Source: Verrucomicrobiota bacterium (GTDB lineage: Bacteria > Verrucomicrobiota > Verrucomicrobiia > Verrucomicrobiales > DEV007). Taken from it: a stretch of DNA of 64,000 nt. The position numbers and the translations under genes were made by a program. The DNA lies in the NCBI GenBank assembly GCA_002862135.1, contig PKCI01000061.1, forward strand, positions 1 to 64,000, read 5' to 3'. Shown piece after piece: positions 53,284 through 61,326 of this stretch. Under the pieces are notes generated by a model. It searched no databases, was not told the origin of the DNA, and saw only the letters and a list, made by a program, of their open reading frames with translations. Each line of letters opens with the position of its first letter. The first letter of the stretch is position 1.

Positions 53284-54366
53284 ATGCGATGTATGAGGAT
53301 TGGATTGTTGAATAGCGGGGGCGATTGCCCGGGCCTGAACGCAGTGACTCACGGGGTGGTTGGCGCCGCCACCCAACTCGGCTGGGAAGTCTATGGTTTC
53401 AAACAAGGCTACGAAGGCCTGCTTTCCCCCGGGGATTACAAAGTGCTACAGGTGGAAAAGACTGAAGGCATTCTGAAAGTCGGGGGAACGATTCTCGGAT
53501 CTAGTAACAAAGGGCATTTTGTTTCGAAGGTCGGCGCTGGCGGGGTTCGTGCCATTCCAACTAAATTGATGGATGAAGCCGTCGCGACGATGAAAGGACT
53601 GGGCGTCGAAGCCCTCATTTGCGTGGGAGGCGACGGTTCACTTTCAACCGCGCAGCAGTTGTACGAACACGGCTTTCCCGTCGTCGGCGTACCCAAGACA
53701 ATCGACAACGATCTCGCCGCGACGGCGATGACCTTTGGGTTCGATTCCGCCTGTCATTCGGTGGTCGATGCTCTCGATCGGTTGCAAACCACCGCGGAAA
53801 GCCACAAGCGGGTCATGGTTCTCGAAGTGATGGGGCGACACGCTGGTTGGATTGCACTTTACGGCGGCATGGGTGGGGGCGCCTGTTCGATCCTAATTCC
53901 CGAAATTCCTTTTGATCTCAACAATGTTGCCAAAACGATCAGGCATCGTGACAAAAATGGATTCTATCACTCGCTCGTCGTGGTTGCCGAGGGGGCTGCG
54001 CCGATAGGGGGCACGCAGTTGTATGAGGAGACAAAAGAAGACGGGGAATCCCGTCTCGGAGGTATCGGTGAGCAGGTTGCGAAGCAACTTTCAGCACTGA
54101 CTGGCAAGGAAACTCGCTGCACGACCCTGGGACACCTTCAGCGCGGCGGAAGCCCGACGGCGCTTGACCGGGTGCTGGGAACGCGATTTGGGGTAAAAGC
54201 AGTGAAACTAATAGAAGAAAAGAGATTTGGCCGTATGGTCAGCTACCAGCAATATCACGTCGGATCTGTTTCCATTAAGGAAGCGGTCCGCGAGTTAAAT
54301 CTCGTTGATCCTGAAGGTGAAGTTGTGGAGGCGGCCAAGTCCGTCGGCATCAGCTTCGGGGATTAA
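53284..54366 (+). CDS. pfkA: 6-phosphofructokinase
   Basis: Phosphorylates fructose 6-phosphate. From the ATG at 53284 (or 53293) the product is ~357-360 residues, the normal length: MRIGLLNSGGDCPGLNAVTH, GGTILGSSNKG, LICVGGDGSLSTAQQL, GVPKTIDNDLAATAMTFGFD, MGRHAGWIALYGG and LGHLQRGGSPTALDRVLG. The phosphoryl-donor positions are Gly in GGDGS (ATP-type) but Lys in PKTIDND (PPi-type), the combination of the 'mixed' PFK clade, so donor choice is uncertain. The frame extends upstream into a peptidase remnant, which I exclude. Confidence 0.92.
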   Translation: MRCMRIGLLNSGGDCPGLNAVTHGVVGAATQLGWEVYGFKQGYEGLLSPGDYKVLQVEKTEGILKVGGTILGSSNKGHFVSKVGAGGVRAIPTKLMDEAVATMKGLGVEALICVGGDGSLSTAQQLYEHGFPVVGVPKTIDNDLAATAMTFGFDSACHSVVDALDRLQTTAESHKRVMVLEVMGRHAGWIALYGGMGGGACSILIPEIPFDLNNVAKTIRHRDKNGFYHSLVVVAEGAAPIGGTQLYEETKEDGESRLGGIGEQVAKQLSALTGKETRCTTLGHLQRGGSPTALDRVLGTRFGVKAVKLIEEKRFGRMVSYQQYHVGSVSIKEAVRELNLVDPEGEVVEAAKSVGISFGD

Positions 54367-54388
54367 CCGCCCGCTGGTAACTCATCCT

Positions 54389-54408
54389 CGACAAAGGGCC
54401 CTTCGTCG
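54389..54408. promoter_or_regulatory. 20-bp palindrome between pfkA and the Lrp gene
   Basis: CGACAAAGGGCCCTTCGTCG is self-complementary except for one pair. It lies 22 bases after the pfkA stop and ~50 bases before the Lrp-family gene. It has no loop or T-run, so it fits a protein-binding site better than a terminator. Confidence 0.35.
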
Positions 54409-54457
54409 ACGTCAGTCACGGCCGTCCCTTCGTGGTGGTCAAAAACACTGAAATCGT

Positions 54458-54937
54458 ATGAATGCCCTGTTAGAAATACTGCAGAAAGACGCCCGACTTT
54501 CCACGTCCCAGATGGCCGACCGCCTTGGGAAAACGGAAGTGGAAGTCGCAGCGATGCTGGATTCTCTCATCTCGGAGGGTGCTATTCTGGGTTTTCACGC
54601 AGTGACTGATCATGAGAAGATTGGTGATCACCGTGTCTCCGCTCTCATTGATGTGAAGCTGACTCCAGAGCGCGATGGTGGGTTTGACCGCATGGCCCGC
54701 CGCATTGCTAAGTTCGACCAGGTGATCAGTTGTTATCTCATGAGCGGAGGCTATGACCTCGCGGTGATTGTCGAGGGCGACGATCTCCGCGAAGTGGCCC
54801 GTTTCGTCAGTGAGAAGCTCAGTACGCTCGACGGTGTGATTTCAACCGCGACGCACTTCCAGCTGAAAGTTTATAAGCAGAGTGGTTTCCAGGCATCGGA
54901 TCCGCAAGAGGACGAGCGTCTTCCTGTGACCCCCTGA
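54458..54937 (+). CDS. Lrp/AsnC family transcriptional regulator
   Basis: A 159-residue protein with an N-terminal winged helix (LLEILQKDARLSTSQMADRL; GKTEVEVAAMLDSLISEGAI) and a C-terminal RAM/ASNC ligand-binding domain (RVSALIDVKLTPERDGGFD; VISCYLMSGGYDLAVIVEG). It is the first gene of an operon with an aminotransferase (start within 2-32 bases of its stop), suggesting control by an amino acid handled by that enzyme. Confidence 0.92.
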   Translation: MNALLEILQKDARLSTSQMADRLGKTEVEVAAMLDSLISEGAILGFHAVTDHEKIGDHRVSALIDVKLTPERDGGFDRMARRIAKFDQVISCYLMSGGYDLAVIVEGDDLREVARFVSEKLSTLDGVISTATHFQLKVYKQSGFQASDPQEDERLPVTP

Positions 54938-54969
54938 ACGTGGCCATAACCCACCAAACGATTCTTTCG

Positions 54970-56163
54970 ATGAAACCACTCGAAGAACGCATTGCGACAC
55001 AGGTTAAAAATATTCCGAGATCGGGAATCCGGGATTTCTTTGAACTTGTCCTCGGCCGTGACGACGTCATTTCCCTTGGCGTCGGTGAGCCTGATTTCTC
55101 GGCACCGTGGCACATTCGTGAAGCGGCAATCTATTCCCTTGAGAAAGGACAGACGAGTTACACATCCAATCTGGGGTTGTTGTCTCTTCGGGAGGAGATT
55201 TCCACCTACGTGGAGAAGCAGTTTAATGTCTGCTACGATCCGAAGTCTGAGGTGCTAATCACTGTCGGCGTGTCTGAAGCGCTCGACCTTGTCTGCCGGG
55301 CTCTCCTTAATCCCGGAGATGAAGTGATTTATCATGAGCCATGTTACGTGAGCTACAGCCCTAGCATTGCGATGGCTTACGGCGCGGCCGTAGCGGTGCA
55401 GACGAAAGTTGAAGACGAATTTGTTCTCAAAGCAGAAGATGTTGCAGCCAAGATCACGGAACGAACCCGCCTGTTGCTCTTGAATTTTCCAACCAACCCG
55501 ACCGGCGCGGTTGAGCCGATCGAGGAACTTGAAAAGATCGCCCAGCTGGCGATCGAGCACGATCTCATTGTTATCAGTGATGAAATCTATTCTGAGTTGC
55601 TCTACGGCAATGATTCAGGCCTGGAAATGGGAGAGCACACCTCTATTGCCAGCCTGCCGGGAATGAAGGATCGGACGGTTCTACTTCACGGATTTTCCAA
55701 AGCGTTTGCTATGACCGGTTTCCGTCTCGGCTATGCCTGCGCTCCTCCGGTTCTCACCGAAGCAATGATGAAGATTCACCAGTATTCCATGCTCTGCGCT
55801 CCCATCATGAGCCAGAATGCGGCGCTGGAGGCACTTCGCAATGGCGCCGAAGAGGTAGAAAAGATGCGCAAGGCTTATGCCCGTCGCCGTAATCTCATGC
55901 TGAATAGTTTCGAAGAGATGGGTGTGCCGTGCTTCGCCCCGGGTGGGGCGTTCTACTTGTTCCCTGATATTCGCAAATTCGGTCTCAGTAGTAAGGAGTT
56001 CGCCCTGCGGCTGCTTGAAGAGGAAAACGTAGCTGTCGTGCCGGGAAATGCTTTCGGAGCAGCCGGCGAAGGGTGCGTGCGCGCCTGTTACGCGACTGGA
56101 CACGAACAACTTGAAATTGCGCTCGACCGCATTGCGGCTTTCGTGGGCCGACTCAAATCCTGA
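54970..56163 (+). CDS. PLP-dependent aminotransferase, class I/II
   Basis: Fold-type I aminotransferase of 397 residues (ATG 54970; a GTG at 54940 would add 10). Signatures: ISLGVGEPDFSAPWHIREAA, the VGVSEALDL loop, NFPTNPTGAV (Asn), VISDEIYSELLYG (Asp/Tyr) and the PLP lysine in LHGFSKAFAMTGFRLGYACA; the carboxylate-binding Arg lies in GCVRACYATG. This is the aspartate/aromatic (AspC/PatA-like) group, with uncertain substrate. It follows the Lrp regulator and precedes a nucleotidyltransferase by 11 bases. Confidence 0.92.
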   Translation: MKPLEERIATQVKNIPRSGIRDFFELVLGRDDVISLGVGEPDFSAPWHIREAAIYSLEKGQTSYTSNLGLLSLREEISTYVEKQFNVCYDPKSEVLITVGVSEALDLVCRALLNPGDEVIYHEPCYVSYSPSIAMAYGAAVAVQTKVEDEFVLKAEDVAAKITERTRLLLLNFPTNPTGAVEPIEELEKIAQLAIEHDLIVISDEIYSELLYGNDSGLEMGEHTSIASLPGMKDRTVLLHGFSKAFAMTGFRLGYACAPPVLTEAMMKIHQYSMLCAPIMSQNAALEALRNGAEEVEKMRKAYARRRNLMLNSFEEMGVPCFAPGGAFYLFPDIRKFGLSSKEFALRLLEEENVAVVPGNAFGAAGEGCVRACYATGHEQLEIALDRIAAFVGRLKS

Positions 56164-56174
56164 CTTCTGAAACA

Positions 56175-56882
56175 ATGAGCCGTCTGACCAAAGCTGTAGT
56201 TCTCGCTGCCGGACGTGGGACGCGCATGGGTAACCTCACTGACGACGTTCCCAAGCCGATGGTGAAGGTGAAGGGAACTCCGATCCTGGAAAGTATTGTC
56301 CGTGGCCTTGTGGCTAACGGTATCGACGAAATTTTGATCATCGTGGGGTATCGTAAGGACGTCATCATTGAATACTTTGGCGATGGTGAAGCTTTCGGAT
56401 GCAAGGTTTCCTATGTCGAGCAAATCGTGCAGGATGGGACCGGTAAGGTTGTCGAGCTTGCCAATGAATTCGCCGGTGATGACCCGTTTCTGCTCAGCTA
56501 CGGAGATATTCTTGTTCCGGCTGAAAGTTACAAGCCGCTCGTCAATGTTGATGGTGTCGACGGGAAGCTCACCGTCAAGATCGACGAGGACGTCCGCAAA
56601 GGTGGGGCTGTGTTCATCGAGAATGGAATAGTTACCGATCTGATTGAGAAGGGGGGAGACGACGCGCCGACAAGTCCCTACTACAACGCCGGTATCTACG
56701 TTTTCTCTCCGTCCATCTTTGACTACACCGCCAGGCTCGAATTATCGCCTCGCGGCGAATACGAGCTGACCGATGCGATCAAAGCGCAGGTTGATGACGG
56801 CCTCAAACTCGAGGCGGTCGAGTTGACGGGCGACTGGGCCGATGTCCGTGATCCGGATGTGCTCGAAGGGCTGAACGCGTGA
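56175..56882 (+). CDS. Sugar-phosphate nucleotidyltransferase family protein
   Basis: A 235-residue protein of the NTP_transferase family that makes nucleotide sugars. The start KAVVLAAGRGTRMGNLTDD and VPKPMVKVKGTPIL form the nucleotide-binding signature. FLLSYGDILV is the metal-binding strand and GIYVFSPSIFDY the later substrate region. The short length and lack of a left-handed beta-helix suggest a MurU/RmlA-type single domain. Base and sugar cannot be assigned. It is the last gene of the operon. Confidence 0.88.
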   Translation: MSRLTKAVVLAAGRGTRMGNLTDDVPKPMVKVKGTPILESIVRGLVANGIDEILIIVGYRKDVIIEYFGDGEAFGCKVSYVEQIVQDGTGKVVELANEFAGDDPFLLSYGDILVPAESYKPLVNVDGVDGKLTVKIDEDVRKGGAVFIENGIVTDLIEKGGDDAPTSPYYNAGIYVFSPSIFDYTARLELSPRGEYELTDAIKAQVDDGLKLEAVELTGDWADVRDPDVLEGLNA

Positions 56883-57233
56883 GTCATTCCAGCGGTTGCA
56901 GAGGACTGCGACCCTCTGTGGCATCTAAACATTGGTTCAGCCTTGTAGTGGAAAATTTCCCGGCTTTCGATGGATCTGCATAATCAGGTCAGGTCATTGC
57001 TCTGCCAGCCTCAGTGACGCCATTACTGATACGGCTTCGGTGAGCGTGCCATTCCTAGCCATCTCAATGGCTTTAGAGTGTGGCCCGCTTTGTCATCAGC
57101 CTGTGGAAGGTGATTGAGTGTCAACGGGGCGAGTTTATTCAGGCGATTTGCAAATACGTTCACCGATTTCGCCATGACGCCGATGAGATGGGCGCCCAAC
57201 CGGCCTGAGGGCACTCCGGTTTGGGTCGGATTT
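56883..57233. other. Intergenic region before the histone-like gene
   Basis: About 350 bases without a convincing protein gene. It ends in a terminator at 57234-57255, so a small RNA is possible. I could not match it to tmRNA, 6S, RNase P or SRP RNA. Confidence 0.35.
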
Positions 57234-57255
57234 CCGCTTGCCTAGGCGGTTTTTT
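57234..57255 (+). terminator. Rho-independent terminator-like hairpin
   Basis: CCGC (57234-57237) pairs with GCGG (57246-57249) across an 8-base loop, followed by TTTTTT (57250-57255). It ends whatever is transcribed from the preceding operon or from a small RNA in the 56.9-57.2 kb interval. Confidence 0.55.
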
Positions 57256-57269
57256 GCCTCTTAATTGCC

Positions 57270-57296
57270 GCCCCCCTCAGGAGAGTGGGCTTTTTT
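57270..57296 (+). promoter_or_regulatory. Hairpin plus T6 directly before the histone-like start codon
   Basis: GCCC (57270-57273) pairs with GGGC (57287-57290) and CTC (57276-57278) with GAG (57283-57285) around loop AGGA, followed by TTTTTT (57291-57296), four bases before the ATG at 57300. The AGGAG in the hairpin loop is the only Shine-Dalgarno-like motif. It may be an attenuator-like leader or a translation control element. Confidence 0.45.
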
Positions 57297-57299
57297 ACT

Positions 57300-57665
57300 A
57301 TGGGTAAGCAGCACAATAAAGTCGAGAAGCGTCGTCGTCGCGCCAACTATGTGAAGCGAAAGAAGGATGCGGTAAAGGCTAAGATCGCACTCAGCAAGAA
57401 GTCTGCTTCTAAGAAAGCTCCGTCCAAGAAAGCCGCCGCCAAGGCCGATGATGTCGAAGAGGTTAAGAACGCAGTGGCTGAAGAGACACCCGCCAAAAAG
57501 TCCCCGGTAAAGAAGAAGGCTCCAGCAAAGAAGAAGGCTCCAGCAAAGAAGAAGGCGGCTGCCAAGAAGACTGCAACGAAAAAAGCTGCCGCCAAGAAGA
57601 AAGCTGCCACCAAAAAGACAGCTAAGAAAAAGGTAGCTCCGAAGAAAGAGGAAGGCGAAGGCTGA
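57300..57665 (+). CDS. Lysine/alanine-rich histone H1-like protein
   Basis: A 121-residue, extremely basic protein (start MGKQHNKVEKRRRRANYVK). After a positively charged N-terminus it has an acidic interruption (KADDVEEVKNAVAEE) and a C-terminal tail of KKAAAKK/PAKKKA repeats like eukaryotic H1 tails and the Hc1 proteins of Chlamydiae. It probably binds DNA non-specifically. An 18-base tandem repeat encodes part of the tail. It stands alone with hairpins upstream. Confidence 0.85.
   Translation: MGKQHNKVEKRRRRANYVKRKKDAVKAKIALSKKSASKKAPSKKAAAKADDVEEVKNAVAEETPAKKSPVKKKAPAKKKAPAKKKAAAKKTATKKAAAKKKAATKKTAKKKVAPKKEEGEG
57510..57556 (+). repeat. 18-bp tandem repeat in the histone-like tail
   Basis: Unit AAGAAGAAGGCTCCAGCA occurs twice from 57510 to 57545 and continues with 11 bases of a third copy. 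It encodes KKKAPA repeats. As 18 is divisible by 3, copy-number change would lengthen or shorten the tail without a frameshift. Confidence 0.8.
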
Positions 57666-57740
57666 TCGAATCGGGCTTTGCTTCCAAAGGAGTCAAGTTG
57701 ATGGATCGGACTCCTGCAGAACCATTAGAAATGATGGCGC

Positions 57741-58223
57741 ATGATCAGTGAATCCCTGCCGTCATTCTTATTGGTGGACGGGAACAACATCATTCACGCG
57801 TGGCCGGAGTTGCTGAAACAGCACCAGAAGCATCCGGGGAGCGCCCATCGCGAGTTGATTCAGGCGTTGAGCGATTATCGCGACTGGTCGGAGGATCGCG
57901 TCGTTGTCGTTTTCGACGGTCGTGGAAACACCGTGGACGAAGAAAGGCAGGATGGTGGACTGCAGATTTTCTACACCAGTGGCAGCAAGACTGCCGATGA
58001 CATAATCGAACGTCTCGCCATTAAATACGCCAAGGTCTACAAGATCACTGTCGCGACCGACGACCGGGCTGAGCAGGATATCGTGGTTGGAGCCGGGGGA
58101 GAGGCGCTTTCATCCGAAGGACTAAAGGAGAAAATCGATCGCGCAGTTCAGGACCGCGACCGCTGGATTGAAAGGCATCGAAAGGCATCGAAAGGCGTTT
58201 TTGTCATGAAGCGACGGCAGTAA
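57741..58223 (+). CDS. NYN-domain (YacP-like) putative nuclease
   Basis: A 160-residue protein of the PIN-like NYN family. The acidic active-site residues fit: LLVDGNNIIHAW (Asp), VVVVFDGRGNTVDEE, TADDIIERLA (Asp-Asp) and TVATDDRAEQ. Related YacP/Rae1 proteins cleave mRNA or tRNA, sometimes at the ribosome. The RNA target here is unknown. Near the 3' end a 10-bp tandem repeat (58171-58196) encodes RHRKASKG; a change in copy number would frameshift the last ~12 residues. Confidence 0.85.
   Translation: MISESLPSFLLVDGNNIIHAWPELLKQHQKHPGSAHRELIQALSDYRDWSEDRVVVVFDGRGNTVDEERQDGGLQIFYTSGSKTADDIIERLAIKYAKVYKITVATDDRAEQDIVVGAGGEALSSEGLKEKIDRAVQDRDRWIERHRKASKGVFVMKRRQ
58171..58196 (+). repeat. 10-bp tandem repeat in the NYN gene
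   Basis: AAAGGCATCG is present twice (58171-58190) and then partly (AAAGGC). The unit is not a multiple of three, so slippage would change the C-terminal reading frame. Confidence 0.8.
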
Positions 58224-58266
58224 CGCATCTTGCATTTGGCTCGTTGAGCCTTTAGCGTTTGCTCAC

Positions 58267-59607
58267 ATGGGTGCGGGTAATTCAGAACGACTCTGGAGGA
58301 ACGAAGCGGCGGCGGTGGCCCGAAGGGTCAATACGGGTTGGTGGCTTGAACGATTTAATCTTCTTCTCGCAGCTGGCCTGATTCTCTTCGCCGTGGCCGT
58401 GCTTTGCCTGCGAACTCTCATTCCCGATTGGGTGGGAACGCTCGGGCCTTTTGTGATTCTTGGCGGCCTGGTTGCGGGCACGGCGCTCTGGGCCTTCTTT
58501 TGGAGCAGAGGACGTTTCATCGGAAGGGACGACGCGCTGGTTCGGCTCGATGATCGACTGAATCTGAATAACCAGCTCAGTGCTGCGAATCGCGAAATTG
58601 GCGACTGGCCTGAATATCGTGCTTCGAAGAGTGACGAGATCGGCCTGAAGTGGCGATGGGAAGTGGCGATTCTTCCCGGAATCCTTGCGGGCCTAATGGT
58701 CGCGGCGGCCTGGTTTGTTCCGGTCCTCGATTTAAAAGGGAAAGAAGAGTTAGTGACTCACGAGCCCAATGGATGGGGGCAGATGGAAGAGTGGCTGACA
58801 ACTCTAGAGGAGGAGGAATTAATTGATCCTGACAGCATTGAGGAAATAGAAGACAAGATTGAAGAGCTCCGGGATCAGCCCGAGGAGGAATGGTTCGGTC
58901 ATGCCAGTCTCGAAGCGACAGATACGCTGAAGGAGAGCCTCGGACGGGATATCCAGGACTTATCTAAGGATCTCGGAACCATTGAGCGAGATCTCGAAGC
59001 CTTGCGTTCTTTTTCCACTGAGCTGAGTGAAGCTGGTAAAGAAATGCTTCTCCGTGAAATGGAAGATGCCATGAAAAATCTTGCCATGAACGGGATGGAG
59101 ATTAACAGCGAGTTGGCCAAACAGCTCGGTGGGATCGATCCCTCACAGGTCAGCCAGGAGATGATGAAAAACCTGACGGCTGAACAAATGCAGCAGTTGC
59201 AGGAAGGGCTTGGTCAAAAGCGCGAGGCGCTGGGCAGCATGGACGGACTTCCTCCCATGGCCGAAGGAGGGTTGTGGCGCTCCAGCTTAGGCCTGGGTCC
59301 AGGGTCGCAGCCTGGTCAGGGCAGCATTTCCAGAGGAAGGGAGGATGCACCGCTATTCTTCGGGGACGAGGAGGATCTCAGGACCAACAACATCGAGAAG
59401 GTGACCAACGAAGATTTATCACGCGCATCGATGGGGGATCTCCTCGGCGTTGGCGAAACTGAACACGAAGAGGATAAGGAATCATCCAGCCCCAAGGCGG
59501 GTGGCGCGGTCACTTCGCAAGGTCGCGGAGGTGACGCTGTTTGGCGCGAATCACTGGTGCCGGAAGAGCAGGCACTCTTGAAGCGCTACTTCAAGACAGA
59601 GAGTTAA
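58267..59607 (+). CDS. Membrane-anchored coiled-coil protein of unknown function
   Basis: A 446-residue protein with three N-terminal membrane helices (LLLAAGLILFAVAVLCL; TLGPFVILGGLVAGTALWAF; VAILPGILAGLMVAAAWF) and a long, acidic, helical region (WLTTLEEEELIDPDSIEEI; EDKIEELRDQPEEEW; LSKDLGTIERDLEALRSFS). It ends with a Gly/Ser-rich disordered stretch and a conserved-looking SLVPEEQALLKRYF. The two-helix start plus coiled coil recalls proteins encoded in MoxR/aerotolerance (Bat) clusters of PVC bacteria, but no MoxR or VWA gene is present. Function not assigned. Confidence 0.75.
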   Translation: MGAGNSERLWRNEAAAVARRVNTGWWLERFNLLLAAGLILFAVAVLCLRTLIPDWVGTLGPFVILGGLVAGTALWAFFWSRGRFIGRDDALVRLDDRLNLNNQLSAANREIGDWPEYRASKSDEIGLKWRWEVAILPGILAGLMVAAAWFVPVLDLKGKEELVTHEPNGWGQMEEWLTTLEEEELIDPDSIEEIEDKIEELRDQPEEEWFGHASLEATDTLKESLGRDIQDLSKDLGTIERDLEALRSFSTELSEAGKEMLLREMEDAMKNLAMNGMEINSELAKQLGGIDPSQVSQEMMKNLTAEQMQQLQEGLGQKREALGSMDGLPPMAEGGLWRSSLGLGPGSQPGQGSISRGREDAPLFFGDEEDLRTNNIEKVTNEDLSRASMGDLLGVGETEHEEDKESSSPKAGGAVTSQGRGGDAVWRESLVPEEQALLKRYFKTES

Positions 59608-60664
59608 GGATCCAACCGATCACAAGGATCTGGGGAACGGTAATGGCTGGAAGAAGCAGAGCGATCCTCCAGGAGCGGGTCGTCTCGCGAAGCGACATGA
59701 TCTCGGTATAGTCGGTTGCAACTCCGGCCATCAGAAAGGTGAATCCATTTCCGGGAGCTTCCGCGCGATTGATGAGGTCGGCAGCGATAGGACTGGAGCC
59801 TTCGGAGCAGACTTCGATCACGGTGGCAGCGATCAGGGTTAGGCCCAGGCCGAGGATCGAAGGACCAAACCAGTTGGCGAAAATGTCAGGACGAAGAAGG
59901 ATGCGTAACAGTCCCGCAAGCACCGTGCCTAAGAGAATCCAACGGATGATCATCCTCGATTCCTGAAGCGCTGAAGCAAACCATTTTACCCAGCCGGAAG
60001 GATTGGCGAGGAGAGGGCCGATTTGCTCCCGAAATCCGGGTTCTAGTTCTTCATCGGTCTCGAGGTTAGCGCGATAGGGATTCGGAGGAACAATGGACTT
60101 CTTCTCAAGGAAGTCGAAGAGAAAGCCACTCACAAAAGCAACTACAGCAGAGAGCGCAATCAACAGTAGAGACCATTTCCATCCGATCAGTCCAATGATA
60201 ATAAATGTCAGGCTCAGGGAGTTCCACGGGCTGGCGATAAGAAAAGCCATCGTCTGTCCCAGGCTGAGCCCCCGCCGGTAAAGTTGCATCCCGATTATGA
60301 GGATGCCGTGGCTGCACATGTCGAAGAGCAGTCCCGCAGCAATCGAGCGGCTCAGTCCGGAAAAGTCGCTGCGGTCGCCGAGCCATTGTCGAACTCGCCG
60401 CTGAGGGACATATTGCAGGAAGCCAACGGCAATGATACCGAGGAGGAGCCCCCACCAAATCAAATCCATGAACTCACGGATCGAGTGAGCGAACTCGCTG
60501 AGTCTGGAGTCGCCGTGGGGAATGAAGTAGGAAGCAACGTAAGCGGGAATTACCAGCAAGATGGAACCGTAAAGAATCCAGTCGGGTCGCGACGCCTTCT
60601 CGTGACAGCATGGACCTTCTTCTTCTTGAAGTTCCGGTTCGGGTTCTGAACAGCAACTGGACAT
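59591..60664 (-). CDS. YraQ/ArsP-type permease
   Basis: Predicted 357-residue permease of the PF03773 type (ATG 60664; the GTG at 60676 adds four residues). About eight or nine helices: ILYGSILLVIPAYVASYF, LIWWGLLLGIIAVGFLQYV, IASPWNSLSLTFIIIGLIG and others, with the family-typical loop AAGLLFDMCSHGILIIGMQL and EVCSEGSSPIAADL. An N-terminal CC-rich segment (SSCCSEPE, GPCCHEK) could bind metal, in keeping with thiol- or metal-linked export suggested for relatives. It overlaps the previous gene by 17 bases, tail to tail. Confidence 0.85.
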   Translation of the reverse strand: MSSCCSEPEPELQEEEGPCCHEKASRPDWILYGSILLVIPAYVASYFIPHGDSRLSEFAHSIREFMDLIWWGLLLGIIAVGFLQYVPQRRVRQWLGDRSDFSGLSRSIAAGLLFDMCSHGILIIGMQLYRRGLSLGQTMAFLIASPWNSLSLTFIIIGLIGWKWSLLLIALSAVVAFVSGFLFDFLEKKSIVPPNPYRANLETDEELEPGFREQIGPLLANPSGWVKWFASALQESRMIIRWILLGTVLAGLLRILLRPDIFANWFGPSILGLGLTLIAATVIEVCSEGSSPIAADLINRAEAPGNGFTFLMAGVATDYTEIMSLRETTRSWRIALLLPAITVPQILVIGWILNSLS

Positions 60665-60771
60665 TCTTTTCGGCACTCTACGCCAATATAACCCTCCGGG
60701 ACACCGGCACCTTATTTAGCTCCAATGAAATGCCGTTGCGGGGGCGGCCTGGTCGGGTAAAATGCGCCCGC

Positions 60772-61317
60772 ATGCATCGAGAGCCCCTCTTACAGTTAAT
60801 TGATCGCTACGTTGAGCGTCATCCCGGCGAAGCCGACACAGGTCGACGGGTTAAAGATTTTGTAGTCCGGAATGCGGATTGTTTCAAACGATCCCTTGAA
60901 GCGGGTCATATCACCGGGTCAGCCTGGATTGTCGATGCCTCAGGCAAGCGCACCCTCCTCACGAATCACGCGAAACTGAATCTCTGGCTGCAGCCGGGTG
61001 GACATGCGGATGGGGAATCGGATGTTTTATCCGTCGCTATGCAGGAATGTCTCGAGGAAACGGGTCTGAAAGATCTCAAGGCTGTGACTTCGGAGATCTT
61101 TGATCTCGATGTTCATGGAATTCCCGAGCGAAAGGGGGAGCCCTCGCATTTCCACTACGACATTCGATTTCTGCTCCAGGCCGGAGAGGATGAAGAATAT
61201 GTCGTGACGGATGAATCCCACGATCTCGCGTGGGTCGATATGGGGTTCCTGGAGGACTACACTCTCGAGTGGTCGATGCGCCGGATGCGCGATAAAGCGA
61301 TCCGGCACTTCAGCTGA
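60772..61317 (+). CDS. NUDIX hydrolase
   Basis: A 181-residue protein from the ATG at 60772. The NUDIX box GGHADGESDVLSVAMQECLE is followed by ETGL, with Gln in the REUxEE arginine position. Before it are the typical strands SAWIVDASGKRTLLTNH and KLNLWLQPGGH, and HFHYDIRFLLQAG behind. The upstream frame to 60610 has no start signal and looks non-coding. Likely hydrolyses a nucleoside diphosphate derivative; substrate unknown. Confidence 0.88.
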   Translation: MHREPLLQLIDRYVERHPGEADTGRRVKDFVVRNADCFKRSLEAGHITGSAWIVDASGKRTLLTNHAKLNLWLQPGGHADGESDVLSVAMQECLEETGLKDLKAVTSEIFDLDVHGIPERKGEPSHFHYDIRFLLQAGEDEEYVVTDESHDLAWVDMGFLEDYTLEWSMRRMRDKAIRHFS

Positions 61318-61326
61318 TTCCGAAAG

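Noticed and set aside
56985-56995. SRP RNA-like CAGGTCAGGTC
   Set aside because: The following conserved CGGAAGGAAGCAGCC core is absent and the flanks do not pair as in 4.5S RNA.
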